DNA of 64,000 nt. Source: Sipunculus nudus. Taxonomy: Eukaryota; Annelida; Sipuncula; Golfingiida; Sipunculidae. Shown piece by piece: positions 23,620 through 36,489 of this stretch. The notes beneath the pieces were generated by a model that searched no databases, had not been told where the DNA came from, and saw only the letters and a program-made list of their open reading frames with translations. The stretch covers positions 60,027,676 through 60,091,675 of the forward strand of contig CM049316.1 of NCBI GenBank assembly GCA_026874595.1, read 5' to 3'. Position 1 is the first letter of the stretch. Every line of letters begins with the position of its first letter. The position numbers were made by a program, and so were the translations under genes.

Positions 23620-24125
23620 TGCGGAATACTGTGATTGGTTCATATATGTGTGGTTCATTTTTCATGATATTCACATTTTCAGAGTTTTAGGAGGGTTTCA
23701 TTTTCACAAACTTGGCTATATAGTAACCTTCAAATAGTAAATCAGTTTATTATATGAATTATTTAATATGTTCTCACAATCTAACAACTTGATGAAAACC
23801 ATAGATAACATCTTATAATTATTTATTATTGGCAAATATACAAAAGTATCTCATACTATTTATAATATCAATATTTGATTTACAGGTACCATGGATTTAC
23901 AGGTACCAAGATCTGTTATCATTTATAATATTAATCTTTTGACTTTGATGTTAAAGACATGGGTAATGTTTTGAATATGTAAATGAGGCTGCACAATATA
24001 AATGACTATTTACCTGTGTAGGTGGGGTGCTTTATACACAAGGTTTTATTTTCACAATAATTTCCCTTTCACAAATATTGTAAATTTGAAACCCACGCAA
24101 ACAAAAGGCCTACCACAGTTTAGTG
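23620..24125 (+). repeat. Dispersed repeat family R3, copy 1
   Basis: Begins with TACTGTGATTGGTT and ends with a block such as TTTTCACAATAATTTCCCTTT and AACCCACGCAAACAAAA. The same start and end blocks occur in order at 27378-27815. No open frame is present. Confidence 0.6.
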
Positions 24126-25978
24126 CTGGTCCTCAGGAGTAATACAAGGCCAGGCTGCTTCTTCACAAATCTGCACACATTTCAAACAGACTTAGTATTG
24201 TATACAGGCAATAATACTTAATAGAGTTGTGTTTACTCTCACACTGAGGGTGGAATCTTTAACTGCAATGGAGCTCAGTGAAGTGCGTACCTCTGCCAAA
24301 ACCAAATAATCTTACACAGGTCAAAACATAACCTCCTTGACAGAGGTAATTACAATGTCAGCTTATGACCCACAGGTGTCATTATGTTATGACTGTTGAT
24401 GCAGCTAACCAAATTACAACAGATATTTGTGGATTAAAAAAAAAAACAGATGACTAACTTAACTCATTATGATGAACTTAATATTGATTATCAATATTAA
24501 TCCCTGTGGTTTAACATTCATTTCTTTTTTACTTGAGCAATGAGGGCTGCAATAGTGCATGCCTGCATGGCATATGGCATCAACCAGTTCACTTGATTCT
24601 GACTGAAGTGCATTTTTTTTTTATTAACATCTGTGGTTCAAGTGAATTGATTTGTTCACATGTGGTACAACATAAATTGTCCACTTCACCTAGTATGACT
24701 GATCTGGTAATATGTGGGATGTGGTAAGAAATAAAACTGCAATATTTCTAAAAACAAAAGGAATGACTAAGTCATCTAATGACTAATTCATGAAGTCTTC
24801 TGAGACATTCCTAAGAAAATGCCTGTTGTGTCACTTACTGGTAACTTTTTAATGCAAATCAACTTATCCGGTATTAAAGTGATTGGCCAGGGCATGTGTC
24901 ATGGTCTTTTATCACCTCAATGTATAAGCGATCACATGCTGTGTCAGAAATTGTCCGTCTCTGAAACTGTCACAGAATTTGCATCTGATGTCTCTGTTGA
25001 TGAGTAATGACACACCTGAGCACCAATACATCCTGTATTGTAAATGTCCCATGTGATATTTATAGTGTCAATTTATCGATAAGATGGATGACTGGTTGAT
25101 TTCCTTTATAACTGATTAAAGTGGATGGATTTTTGTATAACTGATCACAAATGATTATGTCTGTATACATGTACAGAAGTCATGAACCAGAAGAAAACAA
25201 TATGCTTAAAGTAAGAGAAATAAGAAGAAAGGACACAAAATAGCGTACCTCTACAAAGTGGTGAATTCTAGAAAGGGGGAAAGATACTGACTAGGATTCT
25301 AAACAATAATATACCTTGAATATATCATATTCTGAACAAATTATCCTAACATATATTAGCCTGTGAGATAATATAATTGTTACAGCCAAAGAGCAAATTA
25401 ACATTCTTTATATCAAAGAATGCAAACACACCTCACTTTTGCAGGGTGGTATTATCTTTTTTTAATTAATATTTTGGGTTATGACTCATTTGGCCATCAA
25501 CATTATATACAGATCCCTCCTCCCCTCCCTCCCCCCCCCCCCCCCACCCTGAGTAACATCTGACATTCAAAAAACTAAGATTAAGTCAAATGAACTCTTT
25601 CTATATCAGGTACTCAGTGACCTTTGACCCCAATGCCAGGATGTGTTTAAACTTTGTCTGGAGCATTACTAATATCATTTCCATTTTAACAACAATTTTT
25701 TGTAATAATTTTGTGTCTTAATATGCACCTAGTTCCTGGTTATCCTTGTTTCTGTAATAATGCATCAGTAATAATTATTCACCTGATACACTAACTGCTT
25801 AATTTGGAACTACTTTAATTTCAATATTCTTCAGGTAATATTAAATATGGTTATATATAGCTGTAATATTAAATTATGAACATTATGATATCATTGTGTG
25901 AAATTATAGCATTTTTTAGGCTCTTCTTGTAGCAGTAGATTAATAATAATCAGCATTAGACATATACTTGACAACATA
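24126..25978. other. Intron-like DNA with a DR1 motif and a C run, no gene seen
   Basis: No exon is supported. A C15 run lies at 25531-25545. TGACCTTTGACCC at 25618-25630 reads GGGTCA-A-AGGTCA on the minus strand, a DR1 form favoured by HNF4/RXR-type receptors. Confidence 0.45.
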
Positions 25979-27377
25979 CCGTAAAATCTCCACTTAAAAC
26001 TGCACTTCCGATTAAAACCGTACCCAGACTTCACCGAAATTCAATGTGAGACACCCCAAGGGGCTAAAATACTAAGAACCCCCCTTTAAAACCGCACCAA
26101 GTTTTGCTACGGAATGATTTGACAAAAGACACAATCAAGCTATCATCTAGAAATGAACATGCGTTGGTTGCAACTCGGGCATTCCTGTCCACTTTAAAAT
26201 TCCTTGGGCATTTTATTTAAACACATCAGAACACTTTTTTTGCAGGGTCACCCCAGCATGAAGTCTGGGAAGAGGTAAGGGCCGGTGAACCTCTGCCTGT
26301 TTATACAGATTTTATATTCCGTGCCGTATTCTTGATTTGTCATTATATTTTGGAAAAAAATATTCTGCTGATCCATATAAAGTCACTGTATATTTTAATT
26401 CTAAAAGTAATATTTTGAAATCTTAATTTTTGATGAAAATTCCATTTTCTGGAATTACTCGGAAGATTCAAATCATTTTCATACCGGTTACTTCGGTATT
26501 ATTATTATTGTCACATCGTACGTTGACATCGCTCCATGTCACAATTTGCTGGTGCGTTTGAAAACATCGCTGGTCAACTTAACTAAATATCAAAGTAACT
26601 GAAGTCACCTTGTTGAGATACGCACGTATAGGAAACATGACGCTTGAAAACGAGTGATTTTAACGTAAAATTAAAGTGGCCAGTCGGGGTAAGCAAGTTT
26701 TTTTCCTGAAGAAAGTTTCCGTGTAGGGAGCCATTTTGTCAAGGCAGTGTTCGCGCAAGGCACGCTGGGACGAAATAGGTGGCTGTTTTGTTTACCACCC
26801 ACCGCGTACAGCCGTTCAAAATATTCTTAGCTGAATACCGGGGCGTTTCAGCAAATGGCCGCACTCAAACTTGATTTTAAAACGATCGTCTGCCATTGTG
26901 TGACTCTTTCTGATGTCAGCTTTTTATTCATTTTACGTTTTAAACAAATAATCATTGCTAAATAATGCCGTTTAAAGTAGGCTTTTATTTCATTTAAGCT
27001 TGACCATGCCCAACGAAGTGGGCCGCTGTTTGTTACAGCAGGGTTGTTGTAAACGTATTATTTGGTGACAATTACCAAGATTTTATAACAAGTTATATAC
27101 CACATGAAAACTAATCAGCAATATTTAATTTATAACTAACAAATAATCGTAAATAATACATTTACACACGGCTCCCATGCATGCGAGACTGCTGCTAAGA
27201 ACACCCTTCCAAAGTTGCAATATTATCCCCCACTCGCCGGCCTAAAAACGATGTCTTTCATGAAGATATTCAGGAAACCCTTCTAGTATAAACTGCACAG
27301 TGCTTTCAGGAAATCAACCTGATTTTAAGATTTTGAATTTCTTGATTAAACCGCGGTTTTAAGTGGAGATTTTACGG
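25979..27377. mobile_element. 1.4-kb non-autonomous TA-flanked DNA transposon
   Basis: The left end reads CCGTAAAATCTCCACTTAAA and the right end reads TTTTAAGTGGAGATTTTACGG, its exact inverse over about 22 bp. TA dinucleotides flank both ends (25977-25978 and 27378-27379), the duplication of Tc1/mariner/pogo-type elements. The interior differs in composition from the surroundings and contains no frame of 60 codons or more, so it must be moved in trans. The right flank starts exactly at the first base block of repeat family R3. Confidence 0.75.
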
Positions 27378-27815
27378 TACTGTGATTGGTTTTATATTTG
27401 AGGTTAAATTTTCATGATTTCCACTTTTTTCATTGTTTCGTAAGGATTCATTTTTCTGAGATACCATCTTGCAATAACTACAGAGCATATCAATTACTGC
27501 ATGAATTAATTATATTAATTGATATTTTGGCAAATTTGTAAAACAAACTGGATAAGAACCAAATGAACATCAAATGGTACTGTTCATCTATGGAAGATAA
27601 TTTGACAGATCTGTTTTCACTAAAATTAGAATTCTTTGATTTAGGGGTAACCTATAAAAGATCTCAAGTTATTCCTAATATATATATTTTGCCTTTTAAA
27701 ATGCCCTAGACGATTGGGCCTCTTATTCACGAAGGGTTTATTTTCGCAATTATTTCCTTTCTGCAAAAATTGCTAGTTTTAAACCCTCACGAACAAAAAG
27801 GCAACTCAAGTATTT
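27378..27815 (+). repeat. Dispersed repeat family R3, copy 2
   Basis: Starts with TACTGTGATTGGTT directly after the transposon and shares TTTATTTTCGCAATTATTTCC and ACCCTCACGAACAAAAAGGC-type blocks with 23620-24125. Non-coding. Confidence 0.6.
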
Positions 27816-28559
27816 TAAGGCTAGCATAAGGTACAATGTCAGTTACTGCCCTATTAAAACAGTTCTTAGATCAAGGTCAAGTATATATCGTAACTGGTGG
27901 CAGGATCCACATAGAAGCTGGCTACCTGATGTAGTGCCAGGACCTAATGTATCAGGTCTGATCTTTGTTCCTTCAATTTCTCCTGTTAGTACAGCCTAAA
28001 CATCCCAGTTCACTCCTTGTGGTTATCAACAACATCTTGTCATAACATACCCCCATCTCAGTGCTAACTCTGTCAAAACAGCGCATCTCACCCCAGCATC
28101 CTCATCCCACTACAGGTACGGAGGCAGGTGCAGAAAAGCCCCATGGGCACACCCTGCTATGCTAGAAAAACATTAATTTAGGAGAACAAATTGGTATGAT
28201 GTGATTTAATTCTCAAACTGCTGGGTGGTGGGCACTCAAGATAAGTTTTTGTAGAAGATGCTGCACAGTGATGTAGTATGTGGATTTCTGCGTATAATAA
28301 TAATTCAATTATAACAATTTATTATTTATATTGCTCTAATGCAAGGTACATCTCCTCACTAACTCATGACAATGCTGTTGCACTTAAATAAATAATGATA
28401 ATCTAAAACAATATATCAGTGATATAATATTACAGTTATATCACAAATTGAAATATTAAATTACATGTAGAATCACCACAACAGGAACAAGAAAAGAAAT
28501 CAAAGCTAAAATTGCTGAAGAGAATATCTGACTATAATTGGCAAGTTCACTTTAAAAGA

Positions 28560-28810
28560 ATGCTACCCTAATAAGGTATGTTCATTTTAATGCCCGAATG
28601 GTGTATGGTAAAAATATCTTCATGAACAGAATTCAACAGTTTTGGTGCAGGAACTGCAAAAGTATAATCACCAAAGGTCACCAGTCTTGGTCGTGGCATC
28701 AACAATTTTGTGGAAAATGATCTAGGTGATTGTATAGATAGACAGATAATTTGGACCCTATCCATGTAATGACATACAAGTGAACAACATAAGGTTAAAT
28801 ATAACTCTGT
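28560..28810 (-). pseudogene. Decayed LINE reverse-transcriptase C-terminal fragment
   Basis: The minus-strand frame 28765-28568 contains RPRLVTFGDYTFAVPAPKLL followed by NSVHEDI. This matches the C-terminal tail typical of non-LTR retrotransposon ORF2 proteins (pattern P.xRLxTxGDxxFxVxAPxLxNSxxxxI). Just upstream another frame reads SLHG, a stop, then GPNYLS, corresponding to the ALHGLAPSYLS-like segment of the same tail. The copy is therefore frame-shifted and carries a stop. The catalytic reverse-transcriptase region is absent. A CR1- or Jockey-like origin is likely. Confidence 0.7.
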
Positions 28811-29589
28811 TCTGTGCTATATTTAACTTTATGGCTGTAACTATACACCTGTGTGCCACTTTAACATGATACAAAAGCCAATATTGTATGAGTATCATCA
28901 GAATCAATATGCTGATGATTTTATATCATTCAATGAAAAAGATGTCCAAGATTTTAATAACAGTAGTCTCTCAGTGCCATATGAGGCATGTAATGTGAAA
29001 CACCATTGGTTAAAAATATGTAAAACATGATCTGATTGGCTAATTAGATATGGATAAAATGTTTTGATGGTTTGGAAGAAGAAATTTGATTACTGTACTA
29101 TAAACAAGGAAAAGATTAACATGAAATTTACACTTTAATGAATTTTCTGTCACACTGCATATTGTATCCTGACTTGTGTCATATTGTGGTCGAGATAAGC
29201 CCTGTTCCTTAAACCTCCATTTCTATGCCTATTCACTTTTAACTGCTACAGTGAAATCTGGGTTGGCAGACCTGGATGACTGAAGGATAGCAGAAAGTTA
29301 TTTCAATTTACACTATATTTTTTTTTATGAGTATATGGTCCTTAATGGCATTATAGCTAGTCAATTTCTTCTTATGTTAACCACAGGTATTCTTGTCTTT
29401 AAATAAGTTTGATTTTCTATTAGTAAAGAGTGACAGCCAATAAACTAGTATAGTGTACAATAACCAATACTGACACAGGAATGACTTGGATGATAAAGAA
29501 ACTGGAAAACAATAAAATCATTTGGTTGCTGTAGGCACAGGAAAATATTATTACAGCCTTCCATTAGTTAAAAGGGCATGATTCAGGCC

Positions 29590-30480
29590 ATCTAATGCAA
29601 GAGATCAGTGATTATTTGAGTTCCAATTTATTTTACATTCAAATTCTCTATTCTATTTGGGTCAAGAAATATGCAGGGTAAAAATACTGGTTGAGTCTTT
29701 TTCATGAGACGTAACTGATCAGGGAGGCTCTGTATTCCGTGTTTGTAGTGCTTGTTTCTATTCTGGTCTGTCAGTAGTAATGGTGATCCATAAAAACACT
29801 GCAACGAATGCAAATGATCCGATCTTTTCAGATCTACACAGTAAGCTGCGAGAGAGATCAGCCACGTTTTACAATAATCGCTATAACTAATGTGAGTGAT
29901 AGTTTAAGGTCCAGCGGCAGGCACTGAAAAAGATCAGTCAGGTTTTACTGCCGCCAGGAATAGTCATATCCATTCTAGCATCAAAACTGTGAATGATCGT
30001 TTAGGGTTAGCCTCAGAGAACAAACCATCTCGATCTCCCCGGAGACTTTGGCTGAGCGCGCCAGAGCGTGTGCCTGATTATGACCTTTGACCTCTCATCA
30101 CCAGCAGTCACCGAGAGGGCAGCAGGCATCTTTACAGCAGACTGCCTGTATGATCGATAAGAAAGCAGCCCACTTGATACAGGCTTTTCATTTAGCGGGC
30201 TAAAACAGCTGGACTGCCCGCGGAGCTGTGTATTGATTGTTAGTCGGTTGGCAGGAAATAAGATTGCATTACTTGCTATTATGCTCTCCTGCTCCCCTCA
30301 TCTCTCTTTGTCCCCGATTTTTTCTCTCAATGCGACAATATGAAAAGATTGCTGCAAATACACTTGCGGGCTACGGTCCCCACTAATACCCCAGGTGCAC
30401 TGTGCCGACGGAGTGGCTTTTGTCATTTACACCCGAGGTTGGGTGGACTCCCTCATCATTAGTTAAATGAACACCCCAAC
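29590..30480. promoter_or_regulatory. Large sequence-complex non-coding island (about 900 bp)
   Basis: The longest balanced stretch without repeats or exon signals. It contains TGACCTTTGACCT (30081-30093), a perfect DR1 (AGGTCA-A-AGGTCA on the minus strand), here outside the dispersed repeat family. It also holds phrases such as GTATTGATTGTTAG and GCATTACTTGCTATTATGC. No frame over 61 codons is bounded by splice sites. Such blocks in long introns are often multi-site enhancers; inferred. Confidence 0.45.
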
Positions 30481-31394
30481 GATCAAACACACCTTTTATG
30501 CCTCCTCTTAATGCCAAACATCCAGCGACCACGACAAAGGCAGAAAAAAATCCAATCAGAACTGTGGAATTTGCCAGGTTTATACGCCGACTCCAGTGGG
30601 GATTTCAACAGCAAGTCTGCTTCTCCGGCACGATACACCTCAAACGATACCGCTTGTCTAAGAAATAAAATGTTCTCATGGTACACATGACATCCTGAAA
30701 ACAGTGCCTTTTTACCAAAAGCGACTTTAAAAGGCTCCTTAGCTGGCATTCAAAAACAATTTTTGACTCTGGTGAAAATTCACAATTTTCATATAAGGGA
30801 ACAGGATGCAATGAAGAATATTTTGATAATTTCAGCTACATTTAGTGTGAATAAACTTTTCATTTATCAAGCCATTTAACCTGTTTAGGAGAATTAACTG
30901 TGTTAATTCTTGTAAAAAACTGAACAACTTAACAATTTTAGCCCCTTCATTTTAAATTTTCTCATGACTGTAAAGTATTACAACAGAAAACAGGCTGGCA
31001 GTAAAACCAGATCCAAAGAATGCACCGTCTTTTCTAATCTCTTTATTTTATTCATGTGAAATTATATTTAGGGAAATCCCCCCCCAAAGCATGATTTATA
31101 TGCATTCTATGGTAAGCCCTTGAAAGCATAAATTAGTCACTTAAGATGTACCCAAGCTAGAATATAGATGCAAAGTTTTTTTAAACTCTTTTATCAGTTT
31201 TTGGCTGTATGATATTGAAGAATTAACAATATTTAAATGAAGTTCTACAATATATGGAAACCTCATTGTAAGACATCACTATTATAACCATCTCATCTTA
31301 AGGTAGTAGTGTGGAATGTAAACTCAAAGGTTGTAATCTCCCTAATACAGACACCTCTAATAAGGGAACACCCACCGCTTGCCTGTGTCTATAT
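30481..31394. other. Intron-like DNA, no gene seen
   Basis: Minus-strand frames of 88 and 68 codons near 30483-30811 overlap in different phases and lack splice context or motifs. Otherwise AT-rich. Confidence 0.4.
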
Positions 31395-31475
31395 TTGTGT
31401 GTGTATTTGAACCAGAGACCTGCAGCTTCTAAATCTGACGCATTAACCACTGGGCTGTACTATCACCAGCTGTAA
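31395..31475 (-). mobile_element. tRNA-like SINE head
   Basis: On the minus strand, AGCCCAGTGGTTAATGCG resembles a Pol III A box and D-loop, and GGTTCAAATAC (31403-31413 on the plus strand) a B box, spaced about as in a tRNA. The acceptor stem does not pair well and no anticodon loop is convincing, so this is a tRNA-derived repeat rather than a tRNA gene. Confidence 0.5.
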
Positions 31476-31952
31476 TCCTCCAATACAAGAAATCCATTGT
31501 CGCTCGCCAGCAGAGCCAATGGATTATATGGATTATTAACACCTGTGGGCTAACCTTAAAGTGCAGCATTACACTACAGTACAGTAACCAGAAATTCAGT
31601 TACCATAAATATCTTACTATGATATCATTCATATAGCTGCTGGTCATGGCTGGGATTAGATATATAAAGACCACTCTGATGTCATGGGAATAGAGCACCC
31701 CGGGTTCTTCCCTCAATATTGATTGGCGGCACGTTAATGGCTGCCATTTAAACAGCTGTTCTCGCATTACAGTACAGAATAAAAGAATGCAGATCACACC
31801 ATTTAGCGGGTCCACTGTTACATGCAAATCCTTTGTCACTGAGATAAATCAGAACAGACTTTCCGTTAGATCTGAGACATAATGAGATTGGAAATTAAAC
31901 GTAATAATATGACTGTACATTGTGATTAATGACATTACCTGACTAACATGCT

Positions 31953-31954
<2 letters not shown>

Positions 31955-32040
<86 letters not shown>
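31955..32040. repeat. Uninterrupted AT microsatellite, about 43 units
   Basis: A perfect (AT)n run of 86 bp. The Ile-Tyr frames on both strands are artefacts of it. Length is likely to vary between individuals and assemblies. Confidence 0.97.
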
Positions 32041-32044
<4 letters not shown>

Positions 32045-32324
32045 ATTTGGGGAGTAACATCAGGATACAAGTCAGATTTTGTATTGGTATTACTAAATGT
32101 CACTGTAACAATACACTGGTTATTCGAGGGAAACTCCAAATGCTATAATTGGAATTTATTGTATTTTAGTCAAATCACACTATGTCAGGCACCAGTTGAA
32201 TGGCATCAGATTTATTTCTGCCATATTGCTCTGTTATACTTTTATCTTATATGGATCCTTGAAATTCCATATCTTTTTCAACATCTCATTCTCCTTAACT
32301 TTTGATCACAAATGGAAGCATATA

Positions 32325-32415
32325 CAGTGGAACCTGTGTTATAAGACCACCTGTGGGACTGAATGGCAGCAAGTGGTCTTAATTCACAGGTGGTCCTATT
32401 ACACAGGTTTCACTG
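32325..32415. mobile_element. 91-bp pogo-like MITE with TA duplication
   Basis: The left end CAGTGGAACCTGTGTTATAA and the right end CACAGGTTTCACTG form about 33-bp imperfect inverted repeats (also GACCACCTGTG with CACAGGTGGTC). TA flanks both ends at 32323-32324 and 32416-32417. The CAGTGGAACCT terminus resembles pogo/Tigger-type ends. The element is almost all inverted repeat and would fold as a hairpin in RNA. Confidence 0.75.
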
Positions 32416-33189
32416 TATTAAACAGCCTCGAGAGACATTCTTAATTAAATGATTTACAAAGGATGTTTTCACTGGCTAAAAAACTAACCACTCACTGCGA
32501 TGGTATACAGATATAAAATGTCTAGTAGATTATTTATAAAGGGTAAAAACAAAGGCATCTTCAACCCCAGTACAAGCTATAATAAAATATCTAAATGTGT
32601 AATAACCTCAGTATTTTTCATTTCTGACATCAAAAGACAAAGAGGTTTCACAAAGACTTTCCTAGAAAAAGTGTGAAGACTTTCCTTCTCCAAGGAAGTA
32701 TTGGAATTCTAATGACAAAGGGTTGCCCTGGAGACCACTAGGTAAAATTTGTAATTATGATGTAGCTCAGGTAAGAGCAAGATATCATGACATGAAGGGT
32801 AAAATTATAGGTAGTGCCATCAGAACACCAAAATGATGGAAAATTCTTAAAGATCAACATGTCATCAACCTGTCATGAAATGTCATGAAAATCCACTGTG
32901 GCGCTGCTGATGAGCTAAGATTGTAAAAGCTACCATAACTTTTTTTATGTTGGGAAAGCAGGTTGCATGAGCCATGCTGGGAGGTTAACCTGACGGACAC
33001 AGTGCTGACTGCCACCAGCACAGCCACAAAACAGCACCTGCCACTTTGAAAGGAAGCGACCATCTGGTGACGGCCATTTTCTCAATGAAGCTTTTCCTGG
33101 TGGCAGTGTCTGCTGTATTCTAATTAGGGTAATGCTTCCAGCTAGCATAACAGATGATAATGATATTCTAATCTCATAAAAAAAAATGA

Positions 33190-33660
33190 AGCTACATACT
33201 CAAGACATTTCTCTGCAAATCAGCAGACGGAATGGACGTTTTGCCAGAGACGGAACGGCTCTATCCATTAATCAACCGCTGCCAGTACTGCCAAAGAAAA
33301 TCCCCAAGAAATAAAGAAACTGAGATTCTGCACAATTCGATAACATTAAGGGTTTCAGGCCATGCTTGTTTTTATATGGACTGATAAACTCTGAGTAAAA
33401 AAAGCGCAACAGAAGAGATTCTCTATTGATCCGAGTCTAAAGCTTCATTTTTTTATCTCTAGGGGACGCTTTATTTTTTGTTGATTCTCACTCGCTTGTT
33501 CCTGTGGGGGGGAAACTGCCAAGAACCTGTGACTGAAGAATACAAAAAGAGATCTGATCATTTGTATAAAAGCCAGCGCGGTGAGGTCCCCCTGTGTGCC
33601 ACTTTTTTTTAGCATGTTATATCATGAAATTGACGAGCCCAGGTATGAAATCAACCAGCC
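33190..33660. promoter_or_regulatory. Sequence-complex non-coding island
   Basis: Balanced sequence with GAAACTGCC, AAAGCTTCATTTTTTTATC and AAAAGCCAGCGCGGTGAGG patches. No splice-flanked frame. Candidate conserved element. Confidence 0.3.
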
Positions 33661-34873
33661 ACCTGGGCTGGAACTTGAAATTCACATTTGTTGATTTCTA
33701 ATTGATTCTTTTACCAGTAATCTTTTCAAACAGGTTCCCTTGTGTGTTTTTGTGGGTTTTTTTTTTCACATTTAAACTGCATATCTGTGCATATATCAGA
33801 CTACAATATTCTGGGTTTTGTGAGATTAACACCTGGGGCAGATAAAAAGACCCATGATTTCACATACCAGCTGTGCTGGAGTTTCACCTAATTAGAGATC
33901 CATGTGATACAAGGCTCATTAATACCTGTCTATGCTATACAGATCAATATTTAACAAATAATGCTAAATAAATAAATTATAAAGGAACCTACTACATACA
34001 CAATATATTAATAACACCTTCAAAATCATGAATCAAGGAGAGATCTTGCATATAATATTCCACACTTAGATATGTTCACAGAACTATTTTACCTAAATAA
34101 CAGCATGTATAAATGCTTGTATTACATTCAAAACATTTAAATATATATAAAATGACTGTATATTAAAATATATGTTACCTAAACTTTGTGAAGATTTAAA
34201 AGATCCAGAATAAAGGGTTTACCGCAAGTAAAATATATTATTTATATTTAATTTTTTATAGCAGTTCAGGACTCATATTACAGTCCTTCATCAAAATAAC
34301 ATTCCCATACCTTACATTATACAATACAGGTGTGGACATAAGATGTGATCAAACAACCCCGGATAAGACAGATGAAAGTGGAATTCTCTGTTGATATATA
34401 CACCTGAGCATGAACAGATCGGTTTCTAGTTTTCTGTATCAATGTTGTAAAGCTAAGTTATTCAGTATTGTAAAATTATTCCATTGAATAGAAGACCTAA
34501 TGTTGATTGACTGCATGTCACTGAAAGCTTCCAGTATATTCATTTATGTGCATATATACTGGCTGCTAATCGTCAGGTGCAGGCATATAAACCTATTAAT
34601 CTGTCAAAACTACATAGTATATGATCCATTTATAAAGAGACATAAATACTACTAACAACGACTGAAAATGTATTTTTCAGGAATAATTACAGGAAAATTA
34701 CACAGGGACTCTTATATCTTAATTATTATCCAGCTGAAGCGCAAGATTGCAATAAATTTCAAGCTAGCTGTATGAGCTATATTAATTTAAAACAGAGCTG
34801 GTGGACTTGAAAACTGAAAATAAAATATATTCCAATACTTATTGCTTTAAGTCTGGCATTACTTAAGTAAGAA
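33661..34873. other. AT-rich intron-like DNA, no gene seen
   Basis: No exon, RNA gene or defined repeat could be supported. Confidence 0.5.
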
Positions 34874-34993
34874 AGGTTCAATTAAGTGAATACAAAAGGT
34901 TTTAGGTTCATTTAAGTGAATTCAAAAGGTTTTAGGTTCAATTAAGTGAATACAAAAGGTTTAAGGTTCAATTAAGTGAATACAAAAGGTTTA
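34874..34993. repeat. Tandem repeat, 30 bp x 4
   Basis: Four consecutive copies of a unit beginning AGGTTCAATTAAGTGAATAC, at 34874, 34904, 34934 and 34964, with only a few substitutions. The low divergence suggests recent amplification. Confidence 0.9.
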
Positions 34994-35336
34994 AATCATC
35001 ATCCAAATAAGGACAGAGGGGGCTATATCAGTATTTCTAACAGTTAAAATGCTGTGTCATTATCCTTTATGAACTCCATCACTGTTCTGTGGTTAGGTGA
35101 GTTGTAACATGAAATAGAAATATTTATCCAATAAAAGTTGAAATAACATCTAGTTTTACATTTGGTGAGAACCTTACATACTTTATATAAATAATGATGC
35201 TTTGTTAATATAAGCAGCAGTAGAGTCAAAACTTGTCGGCAGTGCAACATGTTCATGGTTACATATCATAGCCCTGACACAATTATATACTAAGAGACCA
35301 TAGCACAGGAATACTGATACACAAAACACAATATAT

Positions 35337-35410
35337 ATGGGTCTCAGGACAGTGGCCAAGGAGTTGGGGACTCATGTGTTAGGGGTTACAGGGTCCAAGC
35401 CAAACTCACT
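35337..35410 (+). mobile_element. tRNA-derived SINE head
   Basis: CAGTGGCCAAGGAGTTGGGG resembles an A box with D-loop of a leucine- or serine-type tRNA. GGGTCCAAGCC (35391-35401) resembles a B box after the phrase CATGTGTTAGGGGTTACA, which is typical of invertebrate SINE heads. The downstream tail is not recognisable. Confidence 0.5.
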
Positions 35411-35974
35411 TAAGTGGAGATATCATACTTGGAGACATCCAGCTATTGAAATACAGAGATATGATATCATAAGGGATACCTCCATCTTAAAAATAAATTC
35501 TCTGAAATATTCTCAAGTATAATTTTTAATGTAATGAGTACCTTTTATATGCAATAAGTACGGTTTCAATTTCAGGTTATTCTAAAGGCTGGTTATAAAT
35601 TTCTCATATCTTATCAACTTATCAGTCAACCAGACAGCACTAGCTACTGGCCAACATTCAATTTCAACACATTAACATCTCTCCTTAAAAATACTTGTTG
35701 CTTTGTGATCATGTTATTTCATTTACACCAAGTGTAATCTAAGCTACAACACCTTAAATTATCAGTGGCATTGATAACTGAATTGAATAAAGGTAACTGT
35801 ATGACAAGATTGATGTGTTATTGTTAAGCATTCTGGATTTGAGGTGTTACATGAATGTTGTTAATAAATTATAACTTAAGACATAAAAATGAAATTGGAA
35901 TAAACCTCAAATGAAATAAGAGATTCTGACATTTAGCTACTAGGGTTTGGTTGGGTTCAGCTTATGAACAAAGG

Positions 35975-36190
35975 CAACCAACCACCTTGGGTTAAATGTT
36001 TCTCCCATGTCAACATTGCTGTGTTTACTAATACCTTGTAAATAAACAATCTGAAACATCTATCACAGAGGTGTTATAAAAACATTTCTAAACAGGAGTT
36101 ACCTAAAGTTCAATAACTGGTCTGCAGAATAAGCCAGAAATCACATATATTCTATAGAAATGGTATGTGAATAACTGACTTTAATGTATA
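35975..36190 (+). repeat. Dispersed repeat family R2, copy 2
   Basis: Matches 17195-17405 in order and orientation (CAACCAACCACCTTGGGTTA, GTCAACATTGCTGTGTTTAC, CACAGAGGTGTTATAAAAA). Non-coding. Confidence 0.6.
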
Positions 36191-36489
36191 CATACATACT
36201 TGCAGTCACTGTTTTGGCAATCTTGCAAAGAGCACTTTGGAATGAAAGGTGAATCTATTCTTATAATGATAAAAAAGACCTGCGACACTAACATCATCCA
36301 CAATGTAACAGATAAAAGTCTGCGGAGAAAAAAAAAATAAATCCACAACCAGCCCCAAGTGGTTGGTGTGGGGTACATGTGACCTTACATTGGTTGAATA
36401 CATTTTGACAATAATGAAATTCTGGCTCTGCAGCCTGGCCTGATGTCCTGTTCTCCTGACAAGTTACAAAAGCCATTTGTCTTTAGCAG

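Noticed and set aside
31948-32139. Ile-Tyr repeat proteins on both strands
   Set aside because: Produced by the (AT)n microsatellite.
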